NCBI RefSeq assembly: GCF_000981805.1
Contig: NZ_CP011132.1
Coordinates: 5,146,001-5,210,000 of the forward strand
Direction of reading: 5' to 3'
Length of the DNA: 64,000 bases
From: Citrobacter amalonaticus Y19
Lineage (GTDB): Bacteria; Pseudomonadota; Gammaproteobacteria; Enterobacterales; Enterobacteriaceae
Below are positions 1 through 8,992 of this stretch, one piece after another. A program made the translations under genes and the position numbers. The notes under the pieces are model-generated. The model was not told the origin of the DNA and did no database searches. It saw only the letters and a list, made by a program, of their open reading frames with translations. Within the stretch, counting starts at the first letter, position 1. Each line of letters opens with the position of its first letter.

Positions 1-307
1 GGTAGCGCGTCGTCACCGTTCGCAAGGTCAGGAAGAAGCGGAAAAACTGCGCGCGACAGCCGACTATGAAGTGACCAAAACGCTGGCGGAAGCTGAGCGT
101 CAGGGTCGTATCATGCGCGGTGAAGGGGATGCTGAAGCGGCGAAACTGTTTGCCGATGCGTTCAGCCAGGATCCTGACTTCTACGCCTTTATTCGTAGCC
201 TGCGCGCTTACGAGAAGAGCTTCGAAGGCAATCAGGATGTCATGATCATGAGCCCGGACAGCGATTTCTTCCGCTACATGAAGACACCGAGCACCGCAAC
301 GCGATAA
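1..307 (+). CDS. hflC: HflC, FtsH-modulating membrane protein, 3' end only
   Basis: C-terminal part of the SPFH/prohibitin-family protein HflC, which with HflK forms the large periplasm-facing complex around the FtsH protease. The reading frame is open from base 2 and ends at TAA 305-307. The visible part is the charged helical region (RQGRIMRGEGDAEAAKLFAD) and the tail ending DSDFFRYMKTPSTATR, both typical of enterobacterial HflC. The 5' part lies outside the window. Order hflC-yjeT-purA matches E. coli and supports the call. Confidence 0.95.
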   Translation, partial: VARRHRSQGQEEAEKLRATADYEVTKTLAEAERQGRIMRGEGDAEAAKLFADAFSQDPDFYAFIRSLRAYEKSFEGNQDVMIMSPDSDFFRYMKTPSTATR

Positions 308-338
308 TATCGCGCCAACGGTTTTAGGTTAGACGCAT

Positions 339-380
339 AAAACCACCAGCATCTTCAGGGATGCGGTGGTTTTCTTTTTT
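339..380 (+). terminator. Rho-independent terminator after hflC
   Basis: AAACCACC and GGTGGTTT arms, extended by GCATC/GATGC, close over a TTCAGG loop and are followed by a run of T. It lies between hflC and yjeT. Confidence 0.8.
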
Positions 381-393
381 ATAAGGACGTCCA

Positions 394-591
394 ATGAACT
401 CAACAATCTGGCTGGCGCTTGCCCTGGTGTTAGTGCTTGAAGGGTTAGGCCCGATGCTCTATCCGCGAGCATGGAAGAAGATGATTTCTGCCATGACGCA
501 GTTGCCCGAAAATACTTTGCGTCGTTTTGGCGGCGGACTTGTGGTTGCGGGCGTTGTGGTCTACTACATGTTGAGGAAAACGATTGGCTGA
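394..591 (+). CDS. yjeT: YjeT, small DUF2065 inner-membrane protein
   Basis: A 65-residue protein with two hydrophobic stretches (about residues 4-22 and 48-62) around a short basic segment (YPRAWKKM). Size, sequence and position between hflC and purA match the DUF2065 protein YjeT. Its role is unknown. It lies about 100 bp upstream of purA in the same direction, downstream of the hflC terminator. Confidence 0.9.
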   Translation: MNSTIWLALALVLVLEGLGPMLYPRAWKKMISAMTQLPENTLRRFGGGLVVAGVVVYYMLRKTIG

Positions 592-672
592 TCAAAAAGT
601 GTGCGAAATTAGCTGATTTTTGCATGCAAAAAGTGCTGTATATCTGAAAAAGCGATGGTAGAATCCATTTTT

Positions 673-688
673 AAGCAAACGGTGATTT
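673..688 (+). promoter_or_regulatory. Candidate PurR operator overlapping the purA leader
   Basis: AAGCAAACGGTGATTT resembles the PurR consensus ACGCAAACGTTTGCGT in its left half and sits directly before the purA start. E. coli purA is a known PurR target. The right half is degenerate, so this is a match by context more than by sequence. Confidence 0.4.
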
Positions 689-694
689 TGAAAA

Positions 695-1993
695 ATGGGT
701 AACAACGTCGTCGTACTGGGCACCCAATGGGGTGACGAAGGTAAAGGAAAGATCGTCGATCTTCTGACTGAACGGGCTAAATATGTTGTACGCTACCAGG
801 GCGGTCACAACGCAGGCCATACTCTCGTAATCAACGGTGAAAAAACCGTCCTCCATCTTATTCCATCAGGTATTCTCCGCGAGAACGTCATCAGCATCAT
901 CGGTAACGGTGTTGTGCTGTCTCCGGCTGCGCTGATGAAAGAGATGAAAGGACTGGAAGATCGTGGCGTCCCTGTTCGCGAGCGTCTGCTGCTGTCTGAA
1001 GCATGCCCGCTGATTCTGGACTACCACGTCGCGCTGGATAACGCGCGTGAGAAAGCACGTGGCGCGAAAGCGATCGGCACTACTGGTCGTGGTATCGGGC
1101 CGGCTTACGAAGACAAAGTCGCACGTCGCGGTCTGCGCGTTGGTGATCTGTTCGACAAAGCCACCTTCGCTGAAAAACTGAAAGAAGTGATGGAATATCA
1201 CAACTTCCAGCTGGTTAACTTCTACAAAGTTGACGCAGTTGACTACCAGACAGTGCTGGATGATGTGATGGCGGTTGCCGACATCCTGACTTCAATGGTG
1301 GTTGATGTTTCCGATCTGCTAGACCAGGCGCGCAAGCGTGGCGATTTCGTCATGTTCGAAGGTGCGCAGGGTACGTTGCTGGATGTCGACCACGGTACCT
1401 ATCCGTACGTAACCTCCTCTAACACCACTGCGGGTGGCGTAGCGACCGGCTCAGGCCTGGGGCCGCGTTATGTGGATTACGTTCTGGGTATCATCAAAGC
1501 TTACTCCACTCGTGTGGGCGCGGGTCCGTTCCCGACTGAGCTGTTTGATGATGTCGGTGAGTTCCTGTGCAAGCAAGGTAATGAATATGGCGCCACTACC
1601 GGTCGTCGTCGTCGTACCGGCTGGCTGGACTCCGTTGCTGTGCGTCGTGCGGTACAGATCAACTCCCTGTCGGGCTTCTGCCTGACCAAACTGGACGTAC
1701 TGGACGGTTTGAAAGAGGTGAAAATCTGTGTCGCTTATCGTATGCCGGATGGCCGTGAAGTGACCACGACACCGCTGGCGGCTGACGATTGGGAAGGTAT
1801 CGAGCCGATTTATGAAACCATGCCGGGCTGGTCTGAATCCACCTTCGGCGTGAAAACGCGTAGCGGTTTGCCACAGGCAGCGCTGAACTACATTAAGCGT
1901 ATCGAAGAACTGACCGGTGTGCCGATTGATATTATCTCTACCGGCCCGGATCGTACTGAGACCATGATTCTGCGTGACCCGTTCGACGCATAA
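695..1993 (+). CDS. purA: Adenylosuccinate synthetase
   Basis: Joins IMP and aspartate using GTP to make adenylosuccinate, the first committed step from IMP to AMP; cytosolic homodimer. The 432-residue product has the usual family length. The N-terminal GTP-binding loop GDEGKGK (about residues 13-19) contains the catalytic Asp, and GGHNAGHT near residue 36 supplies the catalytic His. The C-terminal STGPDRTETM segment is also conserved. The ATG directly follows a possible PurR box, in line with purine repression. nsrR follows after a REP-containing spacer of about 220 bp. Confidence 0.98.
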   Translation: MGNNVVVLGTQWGDEGKGKIVDLLTERAKYVVRYQGGHNAGHTLVINGEKTVLHLIPSGILRENVISIIGNGVVLSPAALMKEMKGLEDRGVPVRERLLLSEACPLILDYHVALDNAREKARGAKAIGTTGRGIGPAYEDKVARRGLRVGDLFDKATFAEKLKEVMEYHNFQLVNFYKVDAVDYQTVLDDVMAVADILTSMVVDVSDLLDQARKRGDFVMFEGAQGTLLDVDHGTYPYVTSSNTTAGGVATGSGLGPRYVDYVLGIIKAYSTRVGAGPFPTELFDDVGEFLCKQGNEYGATTGRRRRTGWLDSVAVRRAVQINSLSGFCLTKLDVLDGLKEVKICVAYRMPDGREVTTTPLAADDWEGIEPIYETMPGWSESTFGVKTRSGLPQAALNYIKRIEELTGVPIDIISTGPDRTETMILRDPFDA

Positions 1994-2054
1994 TTTTGGT
2001 TCGTGGCGCAGTGCCTGAGGGTGCTGCGCTTATCAGGTCTACAGAGTGTAGTGG

Positions 2055-2086
2055 GCCGGATAAAACGCAAAGCGTTGCCATCCGGC
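2055..2086. repeat. REP (repetitive extragenic palindromic) element
   Basis: GCCGGATAAAACGC with a matching GCCATCCGGC arm in the purA-nsrR spacer. Typical enterobacterial REP core, able to form a stem-loop at the 3' end of the purA transcript. Confidence 0.85.
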
Positions 2087-2212
2087 TTAATCGTGCGTTA
2101 AACCCTCGCTTTTTCCTTCCCGAACTGAAATAAATTAGCGGCCTGGCTAGTGGCTGGTTTATCATCAATATAAATAAGATGTATCCCGTTTCCCCTTTTC
2201 CCTGAGGTTGAT

Positions 2213-2638
2213 GTGCAGTTAACGAGTTTCACCGATTACGGACTACGAGCGCTAATCTATATGGCATCGCTCCCGGAGGGTCGCATGACCAGTATTTCGG
2301 AAGTGACGGACGTCTATGGCGTTTCCCGTAATCATATGGTCAAAATAATCAATCAACTTAGCCGGGCGGGCTTTGTGACTGCAATTCGGGGGAAAAATGG
2401 TGGGATCCGCTTAGGCAAAGCCGCGAATACCATTCGGATCGGCGATGTCGTGCGCGAGCTCGAACCGCTGTCGTTGGTGAACTGTAGCAGCGAGTTTTGC
2501 CACATTACCCCTGCCTGTAGACTTAAACAGGCACTTTCTAAGGCCGTGCAAAGTTTTCTTACGGAACTGGATAACTACACGCTTGCCGATTTGGTTGAAG
2601 AGAATCAACCGCTTTATAAATTATTGCTGGTGGAATAA
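2213..2638 (+). CDS. nsrR: NsrR, nitric-oxide-sensing [Fe-S] repressor (Rrf2 family)
   Basis: Rrf2-family repressor that releases DNA when its iron-sulfur cluster is nitrosylated by NO. The product is 141 residues, as in E. coli, with an N-terminal winged helix (recognition region about 28-60) and the three cluster cysteines C91, C96 and C102 (NCSSEFC...AC). The start is GTG at 2213. A half-site-like AAGATGTAT lies at 2176-2184, which could allow autoregulation (weak). A full NsrR palindrome lies upstream of ytfE in this window. rnr follows in the same direction. Confidence 0.97.
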   Translation: MQLTSFTDYGLRALIYMASLPEGRMTSISEVTDVYGVSRNHMVKIINQLSRAGFVTAIRGKNGGIRLGKAANTIRIGDVVRELEPLSLVNCSSEFCHITPACRLKQALSKAVQSFLTELDNYTLADLVEENQPLYKLLLVE

Positions 2639-2794
2639 TGAAGTCCAACGTGTTTCGCGTCGTATCGCGGCGGCCACTGAGCGAATCCCCAGGAGCTTAC
2701 AAAAGTAAGTGACTGGAGAGAGCAAAGGCAGCCGACAAAGAGATGGCGTGAAAGATGACGGAATTCCACCGGAGCTGACAATGGAGGAACCTCA

Positions 2795-5248
2795 ATGTCA
2801 CAAGATCCTTTCCAGGAACGCGAAGCTGAAAAGTACGAAAATCCTATCCCAAGCCGGGAATTTATCCTCGAACATTTAACAAAACGTGAAAAACCAGCCA
2901 ACCGCGATGAGCTGGCTGCGGAACTGAACATTGAAGGCGAAGAGCAGCAGGAAGCCCTGCGCCGTCGTCTGCGCGCGATGGAGCGTGACGGACAACTGGT
3001 CTTCACCCGTCGCCAGTGCTATGCGCTGCCGGAACGTCTCGATCTGCTGAAAGGTACCGTTATTGGCCACCGTGATGGCTACGGCTTTCTGCGTGTCGAA
3101 GGACGTAAAGACGATTTATATCTTTCCAGCGAGCAGATGAAAACCTGTATCCATGGCGATCAGGTGTTGGCGCAACCGTTGGGTGCGGATCGTAAAGGTC
3201 GCCGCGAAGCGCGTATCGTGCGCGTGCTGGTGCCGAAAACCAGCCAGATTGTCGGTCGTTACTTCACCGACGCGGGTGTGGGTTTTGTCGTTCCGGATGA
3301 CAGTCGTCTGAGCTTCGATATCCTGATCCCACCGGATGAGGTGATGGGCGCCCGCATGGGCTTTGTGGTGGTGGTTGAACTCACCCAGCGTCCGACGCGC
3401 CGTACCAAAGCGGTAGGTAAAATCGTCGAAGTGCTGGGCGATAACATGGGGACCGGCATGGCTGTCGATATGGCGCTACGCACCCATGAAATCCCGTACA
3501 TCTGGCCTGCCGCCGTTGAAAAACAGGTTGCCGGTCTGAAAGAAGAGGTGCCTGAAGAGGCAAAAGTCGGTCGTGTGGATTTACGCGATTTGCCGCTGGT
3601 CACCATCGACGGCGAAGATGCCCGCGACTTTGACGATGCGGTCTATTGCGAGAAGAAACGCGGCGGCGGCTGGCGTTTGTGGGTGGCGATTGCCGACGTG
3701 AGTTATTACGTGCGTCCACCGACGCCGCTGGACCAGGAAGCGCGTAATCGCGGGACGTCCGTGTACTTCCCGTCGCAGGTAGTACCGATGCTGCCGGAAG
3801 TGCTCTCCAACGGCCTGTGCTCACTGAACCCGCAGGTTGACCGCCTGTGCATGGTCTGCGAAATGACAGTGTCGACCAAAGGCCGTCTGACAGGGTATAG
3901 ATTCTACGAAGCGGTGATGAGCTCGCATGCGCGTCTGACCTATACCAAGGTCTGGCATATGTTGCAGGGTGATCAGGATCTGCGCGAGCAGTATGCGCCG
4001 CTGGTTAAGCATATCGAAGAGCTGCACAACCTCTACAAAGTGCTGGATAAAGCCCGCGAAGAACGTGGCGGTATCTCGTTTGAAAGTGAAGAAGCGAAGT
4101 TCATTTTCAACGCGGAACGCCGTATTGAGCGAATTGAGCAGACCCAGCGTAACGATGCGCACAAGCTGATTGAAGAGTGCATGATTCTGGCGAACATCTC
4201 GGCGGCGCGTTTCGTTGAGAAGGCCCAGGAGCCTGCGCTGTTCCGTATTCACGACAAGCCGACCACCGAGGCGATCACCTCCTTCCGTTCCGTTCTGGCG
4301 GAACTGGGGCTGGAGCTGCCGGGCGGTAACAAACCGGAACCGCGTGACTATGCGGAATTGCTGGAATCGGTTGCCGATCGTCCCGATGCCGAAATGCTGC
4401 AAACGATGCTGCTGCGCTCAATGAAGCAGGCGATTTACGATCCGGAAAACCGCGGTCACTTCGGCCTGGCGTTGCAACAATATGCGCACTTTACGTCGCC
4501 AATCCGTCGTTACCCGGATCTCTCGCTGCACCGCGCCATTAAGTATCTGTTGGCGAAAGAGCAGGGCCATAAGGGCAACACCACCGAGACGGGCGGTTAC
4601 CACTATTCGATGGAAGAGATGTTGCAACTGGGCCAGCACTGTTCGATGACCGAACGTCGTGCGGATGAAGCAACCCGTGACGTCGCTGACTGGCTGAAGT
4701 GCGACTTCATGCTGGATCAGGTCGGCAATGTCTTTAAAGGTGTGATTGCCAGCGTCACCGGCTTTGGCTTCTTTGTGCGTCTGGACGAGCTGTTCATTGA
4801 TGGTCTGGTGCATGTTTCCTCGCTTGATAACGACTACTACCGTTTTGACCAGGTAGGGCAGCGTCTGACCGGCGAATCCAGCGGCCAGACTTACCGTCTT
4901 GGCGATCGCGTGGAAGTGCGCGTGGAAGCGGTCAATATGGATGAGCGCAAGATCGACTTCAGCCTGATCTCCAGCGAACGTGCGCCGCGTAACGAAGGTA
5001 AAACGGCGCGCGAAAGAGCGAAAAAAGGCGATGCGGGTAAAAAAACCGGACGTCGTCGTCAGGTCGGCAAAAAAGCGAACTTTGAGCCTGACAGCGCTTT
5101 CCGTGGCGAGAAGAAAGGCAAGGCCGGGGCTAAGCCCGCGGCTGAGAAAAAAGGCGATAGAAAAGCGAAAAAGCCTTCTGAGAAAACGCAAAAAATAGCG
5201 GCAGCGACAAAAGCAAAGCGCGCCGCTAAAAAGAAACCCGCGCAGTAA
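2795..5248 (+). CDS. rnr: Ribonuclease R
   Basis: 3'-to-5' processive exoribonuclease of the RNB family that degrades structured RNA, including rRNA fragments and, with SmpB-tmRNA, non-stop mRNAs. In order: N-terminal helix-turn-helix (about 20-85), cold-shock OB domains (about 85-240), the RNB catalytic domain with the metal-binding Asp cluster GEDARDFDDAVY (about 272-283), an S1 domain (about 645-730) and a Lys/Arg-rich tail to residue 817. Length agrees with the family. RBS GAGG lies just before the ATG. It ends at a strong terminator. In E. coli rlmB follows directly; here a five-gene operon intervenes. Confidence 0.98.
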   Translation: MSQDPFQEREAEKYENPIPSREFILEHLTKREKPANRDELAAELNIEGEEQQEALRRRLRAMERDGQLVFTRRQCYALPERLDLLKGTVIGHRDGYGFLRVEGRKDDLYLSSEQMKTCIHGDQVLAQPLGADRKGRREARIVRVLVPKTSQIVGRYFTDAGVGFVVPDDSRLSFDILIPPDEVMGARMGFVVVVELTQRPTRRTKAVGKIVEVLGDNMGTGMAVDMALRTHEIPYIWPAAVEKQVAGLKEEVPEEAKVGRVDLRDLPLVTIDGEDARDFDDAVYCEKKRGGGWRLWVAIADVSYYVRPPTPLDQEARNRGTSVYFPSQVVPMLPEVLSNGLCSLNPQVDRLCMVCEMTVSTKGRLTGYRFYEAVMSSHARLTYTKVWHMLQGDQDLREQYAPLVKHIEELHNLYKVLDKAREERGGISFESEEAKFIFNAERRIERIEQTQRNDAHKLIEECMILANISAARFVEKAQEPALFRIHDKPTTEAITSFRSVLAELGLELPGGNKPEPRDYAELLESVADRPDAEMLQTMLLRSMKQAIYDPENRGHFGLALQQYAHFTSPIRRYPDLSLHRAIKYLLAKEQGHKGNTTETGGYHYSMEEMLQLGQHCSMTERRADEATRDVADWLKCDFMLDQVGNVFKGVIASVTGFGFFVRLDELFIDGLVHVSSLDNDYYRFDQVGQRLTGESSGQTYRLGDRVEVRVEAVNMDERKIDFSLISSERAPRNEGKTARERAKKGDAGKKTGRRRQVGKKANFEPDSAFRGEKKGKAGAKPAAEKKGDRKAKKPSEKTQKIAAATKAKRAAKKKPAQ

Positions 5249-5257
5249 TTGTTTCTG

Positions 5258-5292
5258 ATAACCCCTTCCCTGCGAAGGGGTTATTCTTTTTT
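5258..5292 (+). terminator. Rho-independent terminator after rnr
   Basis: TAACCCCTTC/GAAGGGGTTA stem with a short loop, followed by TTCTTTTTT. Confidence 0.92.
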
Positions 5293-5455
5293 GCCGTAAG
5301 TCATTCCGCAATAGAATATACACTACCGCTATTACTCCTTTTTCCCTACTTATTCATTTTTCAGTAATCGTTATTTATTCTTTTTGATTAGCCATCTTTA
5401 GCAGATGTGTATAGTGAATTTCACTTTTTAAAATCCTTAATAGCAAGGAGCACTT

Positions 5456-6460
5456 ATGCATCTGGCTCGTTTTCCAAGAGTTTCTCTTGGCCATTTTCCA
5501 ACGCCACTGGAGCCGCTGAATAATTTAAGCGAATTATTAGGCGGACCAAAAATATGGATTAAACGCGACGACGCGACTGGCCTGGCCAGCGGCGGGAATA
5601 AAACCCGCAAGCTGGAATTCCTTTTGGCAGATGCACTGGAGAAAAAAGCGGATGTGGTCATCACCCAGGGGGCGACGCAGTCAAACCATGTCCGTCAGAC
5701 AATCGCAGGTGCCGCAAGGCTTGGGCTAAAAGCGAAAGCGCTGTTGGAAAAACGGGTGACGGATTTTGGCGAAGATTATCAGCGTTCGGGCAACGTGTTA
5801 CTCGATAACCTGCTGGGAGGAGAGATAGTTGCTCACCTGCCAGGCGGCACGGATATGCAGCAGGCGATGGAAGAGTACGCTGCAACGTTGCGTGAACAAG
5901 GGTACAACCCGTATGTCATTCCGGGAGGCGGTTCGAACCCGACGGGGGCACTGGGTTATGTCGCCTGTGCGGAAGAGCTGTTGTATCAGTCATCCGAACG
6001 CCGACTGCGTATTGATCACGTCGTTCATGCTACGGGCAGTACCGGCACGCAAGCCGGATTAGTCGCCGGTTTTACCGCGACCAACAGCCATATTCCCGTG
6101 CTGGGCATCAGCGTACGTGCGCCTAAAGCAAAACAGGAAGAAAACGTGTGGAATCTGGCTTCCCGCACGCTGGAACGGCTTGGCGTACCGGGTGAGTTGT
6201 CGCGTCACGCGGTAGTGGCGAACAGTGATTATGTTGGCGAAGGGTACGGCTTGCCGACGGAAGGGACACTGGAGGCGCTGACGTTGCTGGCTCGCCATGA
6301 AGGTATTTTGCTTGATCCCGTTTACTCCGCAAAAGGGATGGCTGGGCTGATTGACCTGATTCGGAAAGGTCATTTCCGCCGGGATGAGAACATTGTCTTT
6401 ATCCATACCGGGGGATCGGCGGGGCTGTTTGGTTACCGGCAGGTGCTGGAACATGGCTAA
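5456..6460 (+). CDS. PLP-dependent D-cysteine desulfhydrase / cysteate sulfo-lyase-type enzyme
   Basis: Fold-type II PLP enzyme of the ACC-deaminase/D-cysteine desulfhydrase family (334 residues, usual length). The Schiff-base Lys is expected in SGGNKTRKLEF (about residue 52), the substrate loop is GATQSNHVRQ, and the phosphate-binding GSTGTQAG and C-terminal HTGGSAGLF are present. The family removes sulfide or sulfite plus ammonia from D-cysteine or L-cysteate, leaving pyruvate. It is the first gene of an operon with a racemase and a taurine-type ABC importer, which favours a sulfonate or sulfur amino acid substrate. The exact substrate cannot be read from sequence. RBS AAGGAG precedes the ATG. 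This gene is absent from this locus in E. coli. Confidence 0.85.
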   Translation: MHLARFPRVSLGHFPTPLEPLNNLSELLGGPKIWIKRDDATGLASGGNKTRKLEFLLADALEKKADVVITQGATQSNHVRQTIAGAARLGLKAKALLEKRVTDFGEDYQRSGNVLLDNLLGGEIVAHLPGGTDMQQAMEEYAATLREQGYNPYVIPGGGSNPTGALGYVACAEELLYQSSERRLRIDHVVHATGSTGTQAGLVAGFTATNSHIPVLGISVRAPKAKQEENVWNLASRTLERLGVPGELSRHAVVANSDYVGEGYGLPTEGTLEALTLLARHEGILLDPVYSAKGMAGLIDLIRKGHFRRDENIVFIHTGGSAGLFGYRQVLEHG

Positions 6461-7163
6461 GCCCTTCCTGCTTGGCGTACTGGGCGGAATGGGACCGCTG
6501 GCGACGCTGGATTTCCAGCGCCGACTGCTTGACGCCACGCCTGCACAATGCGACCAGCAGCAGATCCCCATGGTTGTCTGGAATGTGCCGCAAATCGCGG
6601 ATCGCCAGCACGCGTTGGCGGGAACGGGACCGTCACCGCTTCCCCAACTGCTATACGGTATCAGGATGCTAAATCAGGCGGGAGCAAGCCATATTGCGCT
6701 CCCTTGTAATACGGCACACCACTGGTATGACGCGCTCAGTGAAGCGAGCGACGCGCCCATTCTGCATATCGTTGACGCCACGCTGGAGGCAATAGCGCAG
6801 TCTGCTGACAAACCTTCACGAGTGGGCATTATCGCGACAAAAGGCACGCTGGAGGCGGGCTGGTATCAGCAGAGGCTGGCTGCGCAGGGCATTGAGGCGC
6901 TGGAGCCAACTGCAGAGGAACTGACGCAGTGGTTCGTACCAGGTTGTTATGCCGTCAAACGTGGCGCGCTGGTTGAAGGGGGGACGTTGCTGGCGCGACA
7001 GGCTGACGCCCTGTTTGAGCGTGGGGCGCAAAAGCTGGTGCTGGCCTGTACTGAAGTGCCTGTCGCGCTTGAGGCTGTCAATACGCCGTTCCACCCTTTG
7101 ACGTATGACCCGGCTCAGGCACTGGCAGAGCGATGTTCGCAGTTATGGCAAATAAAGAGATAA
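6453..7163 (+). CDS. Aspartate/glutamate-racemase-type enzyme
   Basis: Cofactor-independent amino-acid racemase family (Asp/Glu/hydantoin racemase), 236 residues from the ATG at 6453, which overlaps the 3' end of the preceding gene by 8 bases. The two catalytic Cys motifs are visible as ALPCNTAHHW and LACTEVP, with the N-terminal GVLGGMGPLATLDF signature. In this operon it may interconvert the D and L forms of the transported compound, so that the PLP lyase gets the isomer it uses. A longer upstream start at 6384 lies inside the neighbouring gene and is less likely. Confidence 0.85.
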   Translation: MAKPFLLGVLGGMGPLATLDFQRRLLDATPAQCDQQQIPMVVWNVPQIADRQHALAGTGPSPLPQLLYGIRMLNQAGASHIALPCNTAHHWYDALSEASDAPILHIVDATLEAIAQSADKPSRVGIIATKGTLEAGWYQQRLAAQGIEALEPTAEELTQWFVPGCYAVKRGALVEGGTLLARQADALFERGAQKLVLACTEVPVALEAVNTPFHPLTYDPAQALAERCSQLWQIKR

Positions 7164-7217
7164 GCGGTCCGATTCGATATCGGACGAAATAATCGGTTTC
7201 ATCAAAGGATAAATAAA

Positions 7218-8225
7218 ATGAAAAAAAGTCTCGGTTTATTCATCGCCGCGGGTAGCCTGTGGGCAAATATGAGCTTTGCTGATACGCCAACGGAGGTGCG
7301 AGTGGCATATAGCGGCGGCTCTCAGGTATTAATGCTGGCAAAAGCCGACGGTTCTCTGGATAAAGCGTTAAACAGTAAAGTTAAATGGGTGCAATTTGCC
7401 TCTGGCGCCGATGCGCTTAATTATTTTGCCAGCAATGCGATTGATATCGCTAATTTCGGTTCCAGTCCGGCGACGGCAGGTATTGTGCGTAAATTACCGG
7501 TCGAGATTATTGGCGTTTCAGGGGTTATTGCCAGCTATGAGCGACTGATCGGCAAAGACGGCATTGTGAAAATCAATGACATCGAAGGCAAGCGCGTGGC
7601 GTATCCGCCAAACTCGACGGCACAATACGCTCTCGAAGCCGCAATCCGCGTGAACAAGCTGGATCGCAGCAAAATCACGCTGCTGCCGCTGCGCCCGGCG
7701 GAGATGGTGGCGGCCTGGAAACGTGGTGATATTGATGCTGGTTATGTCTGGGCGCCGTTTGCTCAGGAACTGGAGGCCTCGGGCGGGCATCAGGTTTTTG
7801 CGACCAAAGATCTGCAAAAAGATGGCTATCTGATTTACAACAACTATGTCGTGCGTAAAGCCTTTGCCGAACAGTATCCGGAAGCGGTGACCGCTTTCCT
7901 GCGTGTGCATCAGCAGAAAGTGGATGAATTCAAAAACGATCCAGAGCGTGCCGCCGGGATTGTCGCCAAAGAGGTGGGGGCGCCAGTCACCACCGCCGCC
8001 AATACCCTGGGCGGTCTGGAATATCCCACGCTGGCCCAGCAAGGAACCGCTGACTGGCTGGGGAACGGCACCCAAACCACTGACAGTGGTATTGGTAAAG
8101 CGTTAACGAAAACGTCAGGTTTCCTCGCCAGTATCGGTGAAATACGCAAGCGTGATATTCCGGCTAACTGGGATACGGCGATTGAGTCCCGCTACATTCG
8201 TGATGCGGCGGTGGCGGCGCAATGA
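7218..8225 (+). CDS. Taurine/sulfonate-type ABC transporter, periplasmic binding protein
   Basis: Substrate-binding protein of the TauA/SsuA (NMT1-like) group, 335 residues. Sec signal peptide MKKSLGLFIAAGSLWANMSFA with probable cleavage after A22, then the TEVRVAYSGG opening strand. The segment PAEMVAAWKRGDIDAGYVWAPF is characteristic of taurine-binding proteins. It follows the racemase after about 55 bp with RBS AAAGGA and overlaps the permease start by 4 bases (ATGA). TauA-like, but not assigned as tauA because the linked enzymes are not TauD. Confidence 0.88.
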   Translation: MKKSLGLFIAAGSLWANMSFADTPTEVRVAYSGGSQVLMLAKADGSLDKALNSKVKWVQFASGADALNYFASNAIDIANFGSSPATAGIVRKLPVEIIGVSGVIASYERLIGKDGIVKINDIEGKRVAYPPNSTAQYALEAAIRVNKLDRSKITLLPLRPAEMVAAWKRGDIDAGYVWAPFAQELEASGGHQVFATKDLQKDGYLIYNNYVVRKAFAEQYPEAVTAFLRVHQQKVDEFKNDPERAAGIVAKEVGAPVTTAANTLGGLEYPTLAQQGTADWLGNGTQTTDSGIGKALTKTSGFLASIGEIRKRDIPANWDTAIESRYIRDAAVAAQ

Positions 8226-8992
8226 GATTAAGTCAGCATATCGCCATCAGCGTGTTGTCGGTGGCGATTTTCTTTATCGTCTGGCAGGTGGCGGCGACGC
8301 GGCAGTGGGTCGACCCCCTGCTGCTGCCGTCGCTCACCGACATCGGCCTGACTACCGAAGAGCTGCTGGCGGATGGCTACCGTCAGGTACCGCTCTGGGA
8401 GCATATTGCGGTAAGCCTGGCGCGTGCCCTCAGTGCGTTTTCCGTCGCGATACTCATCGGTATCCCGCTGGGTCTGCTGATGGGGCTGTCGGACGGTCTG
8501 GCGGCAGTGCTTAACCCCTTTGTGCAGTTTCTGCGTCCTCTGCCGAAAATCGCTCTCATCCCGCTGGCTGTCGTCTGGCTGGGAATTGGCGAAGCATCAA
8601 AATTCTTCCTGATTTTTATCGCCACGTTTTTGAGCGTGGTGGTCGGGGCGTCGGCGGCCGTTGAACGTATTGGGCGTTCGCGGATTCGCGTGGCACAAAC
8701 GCTCGGCGCTTCACGCAGGCAAATCTTTATGCGCGTGGTGTTACCCGACGCGTTACCGGATCTCTTCACGACCGTCAGGCTTTCTATTGGTATTGGCTGG
8801 ACATCGCTGATTGCTGCAGAGATGGTCGCCGCCAGTTCTGGTCTGGGCTGGATGGTGATCAACGCCAGCTCCTATTTACGCACGGATATCGTCATGCTGG
8901 GTATTTTGCTTCTGGGCGGTATTGGTTACTTGCTGGATCTGTTGCTGCTGGGGCTACAGCGTCTGACTGTGCCCTGGGCGGGGAAAGAATAA
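8222..8992 (+). CDS. Taurine/sulfonate-type ABC transporter, permease
   Basis: Inner-membrane permease of the TauC/SsuC group, 256 residues and about six membrane spans. The cytoplasmic EAA loop, which docks the ATPase, appears as AQTLGASRRQIFMRVVLPDALPD. Its start overlaps the binding-protein stop and its stop overlaps the ATPase start, so the three transport genes are translationally coupled. Confidence 0.9.
   Translation: MRLSQHIAISVLSVAIFFIVWQVAATRQWVDPLLLPSLTDIGLTTEELLADGYRQVPLWEHIAVSLARALSAFSVAILIGIPLGLLMGLSDGLAAVLNPFVQFLRPLPKIALIPLAVVWLGIGEASKFFLIFIATFLSVVVGASAAVERIGRSRIRVAQTLGASRRQIFMRVVLPDALPDLFTTVRLSIGIGWTSLIAAEMVAASSGLGWMVINASSYLRTDIVMLGILLLGGIGYLLDLLLLGLQRLTVPWAGKE

Noticed and set aside
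3821..5323. Long minus-strand frames opposite rnr (193 and 301 codons)
   Set aside because: Mirror frames of a well-supported, strongly conserved gene; composition (Leu/Phe/Arg-rich) is that of an antisense shadow.
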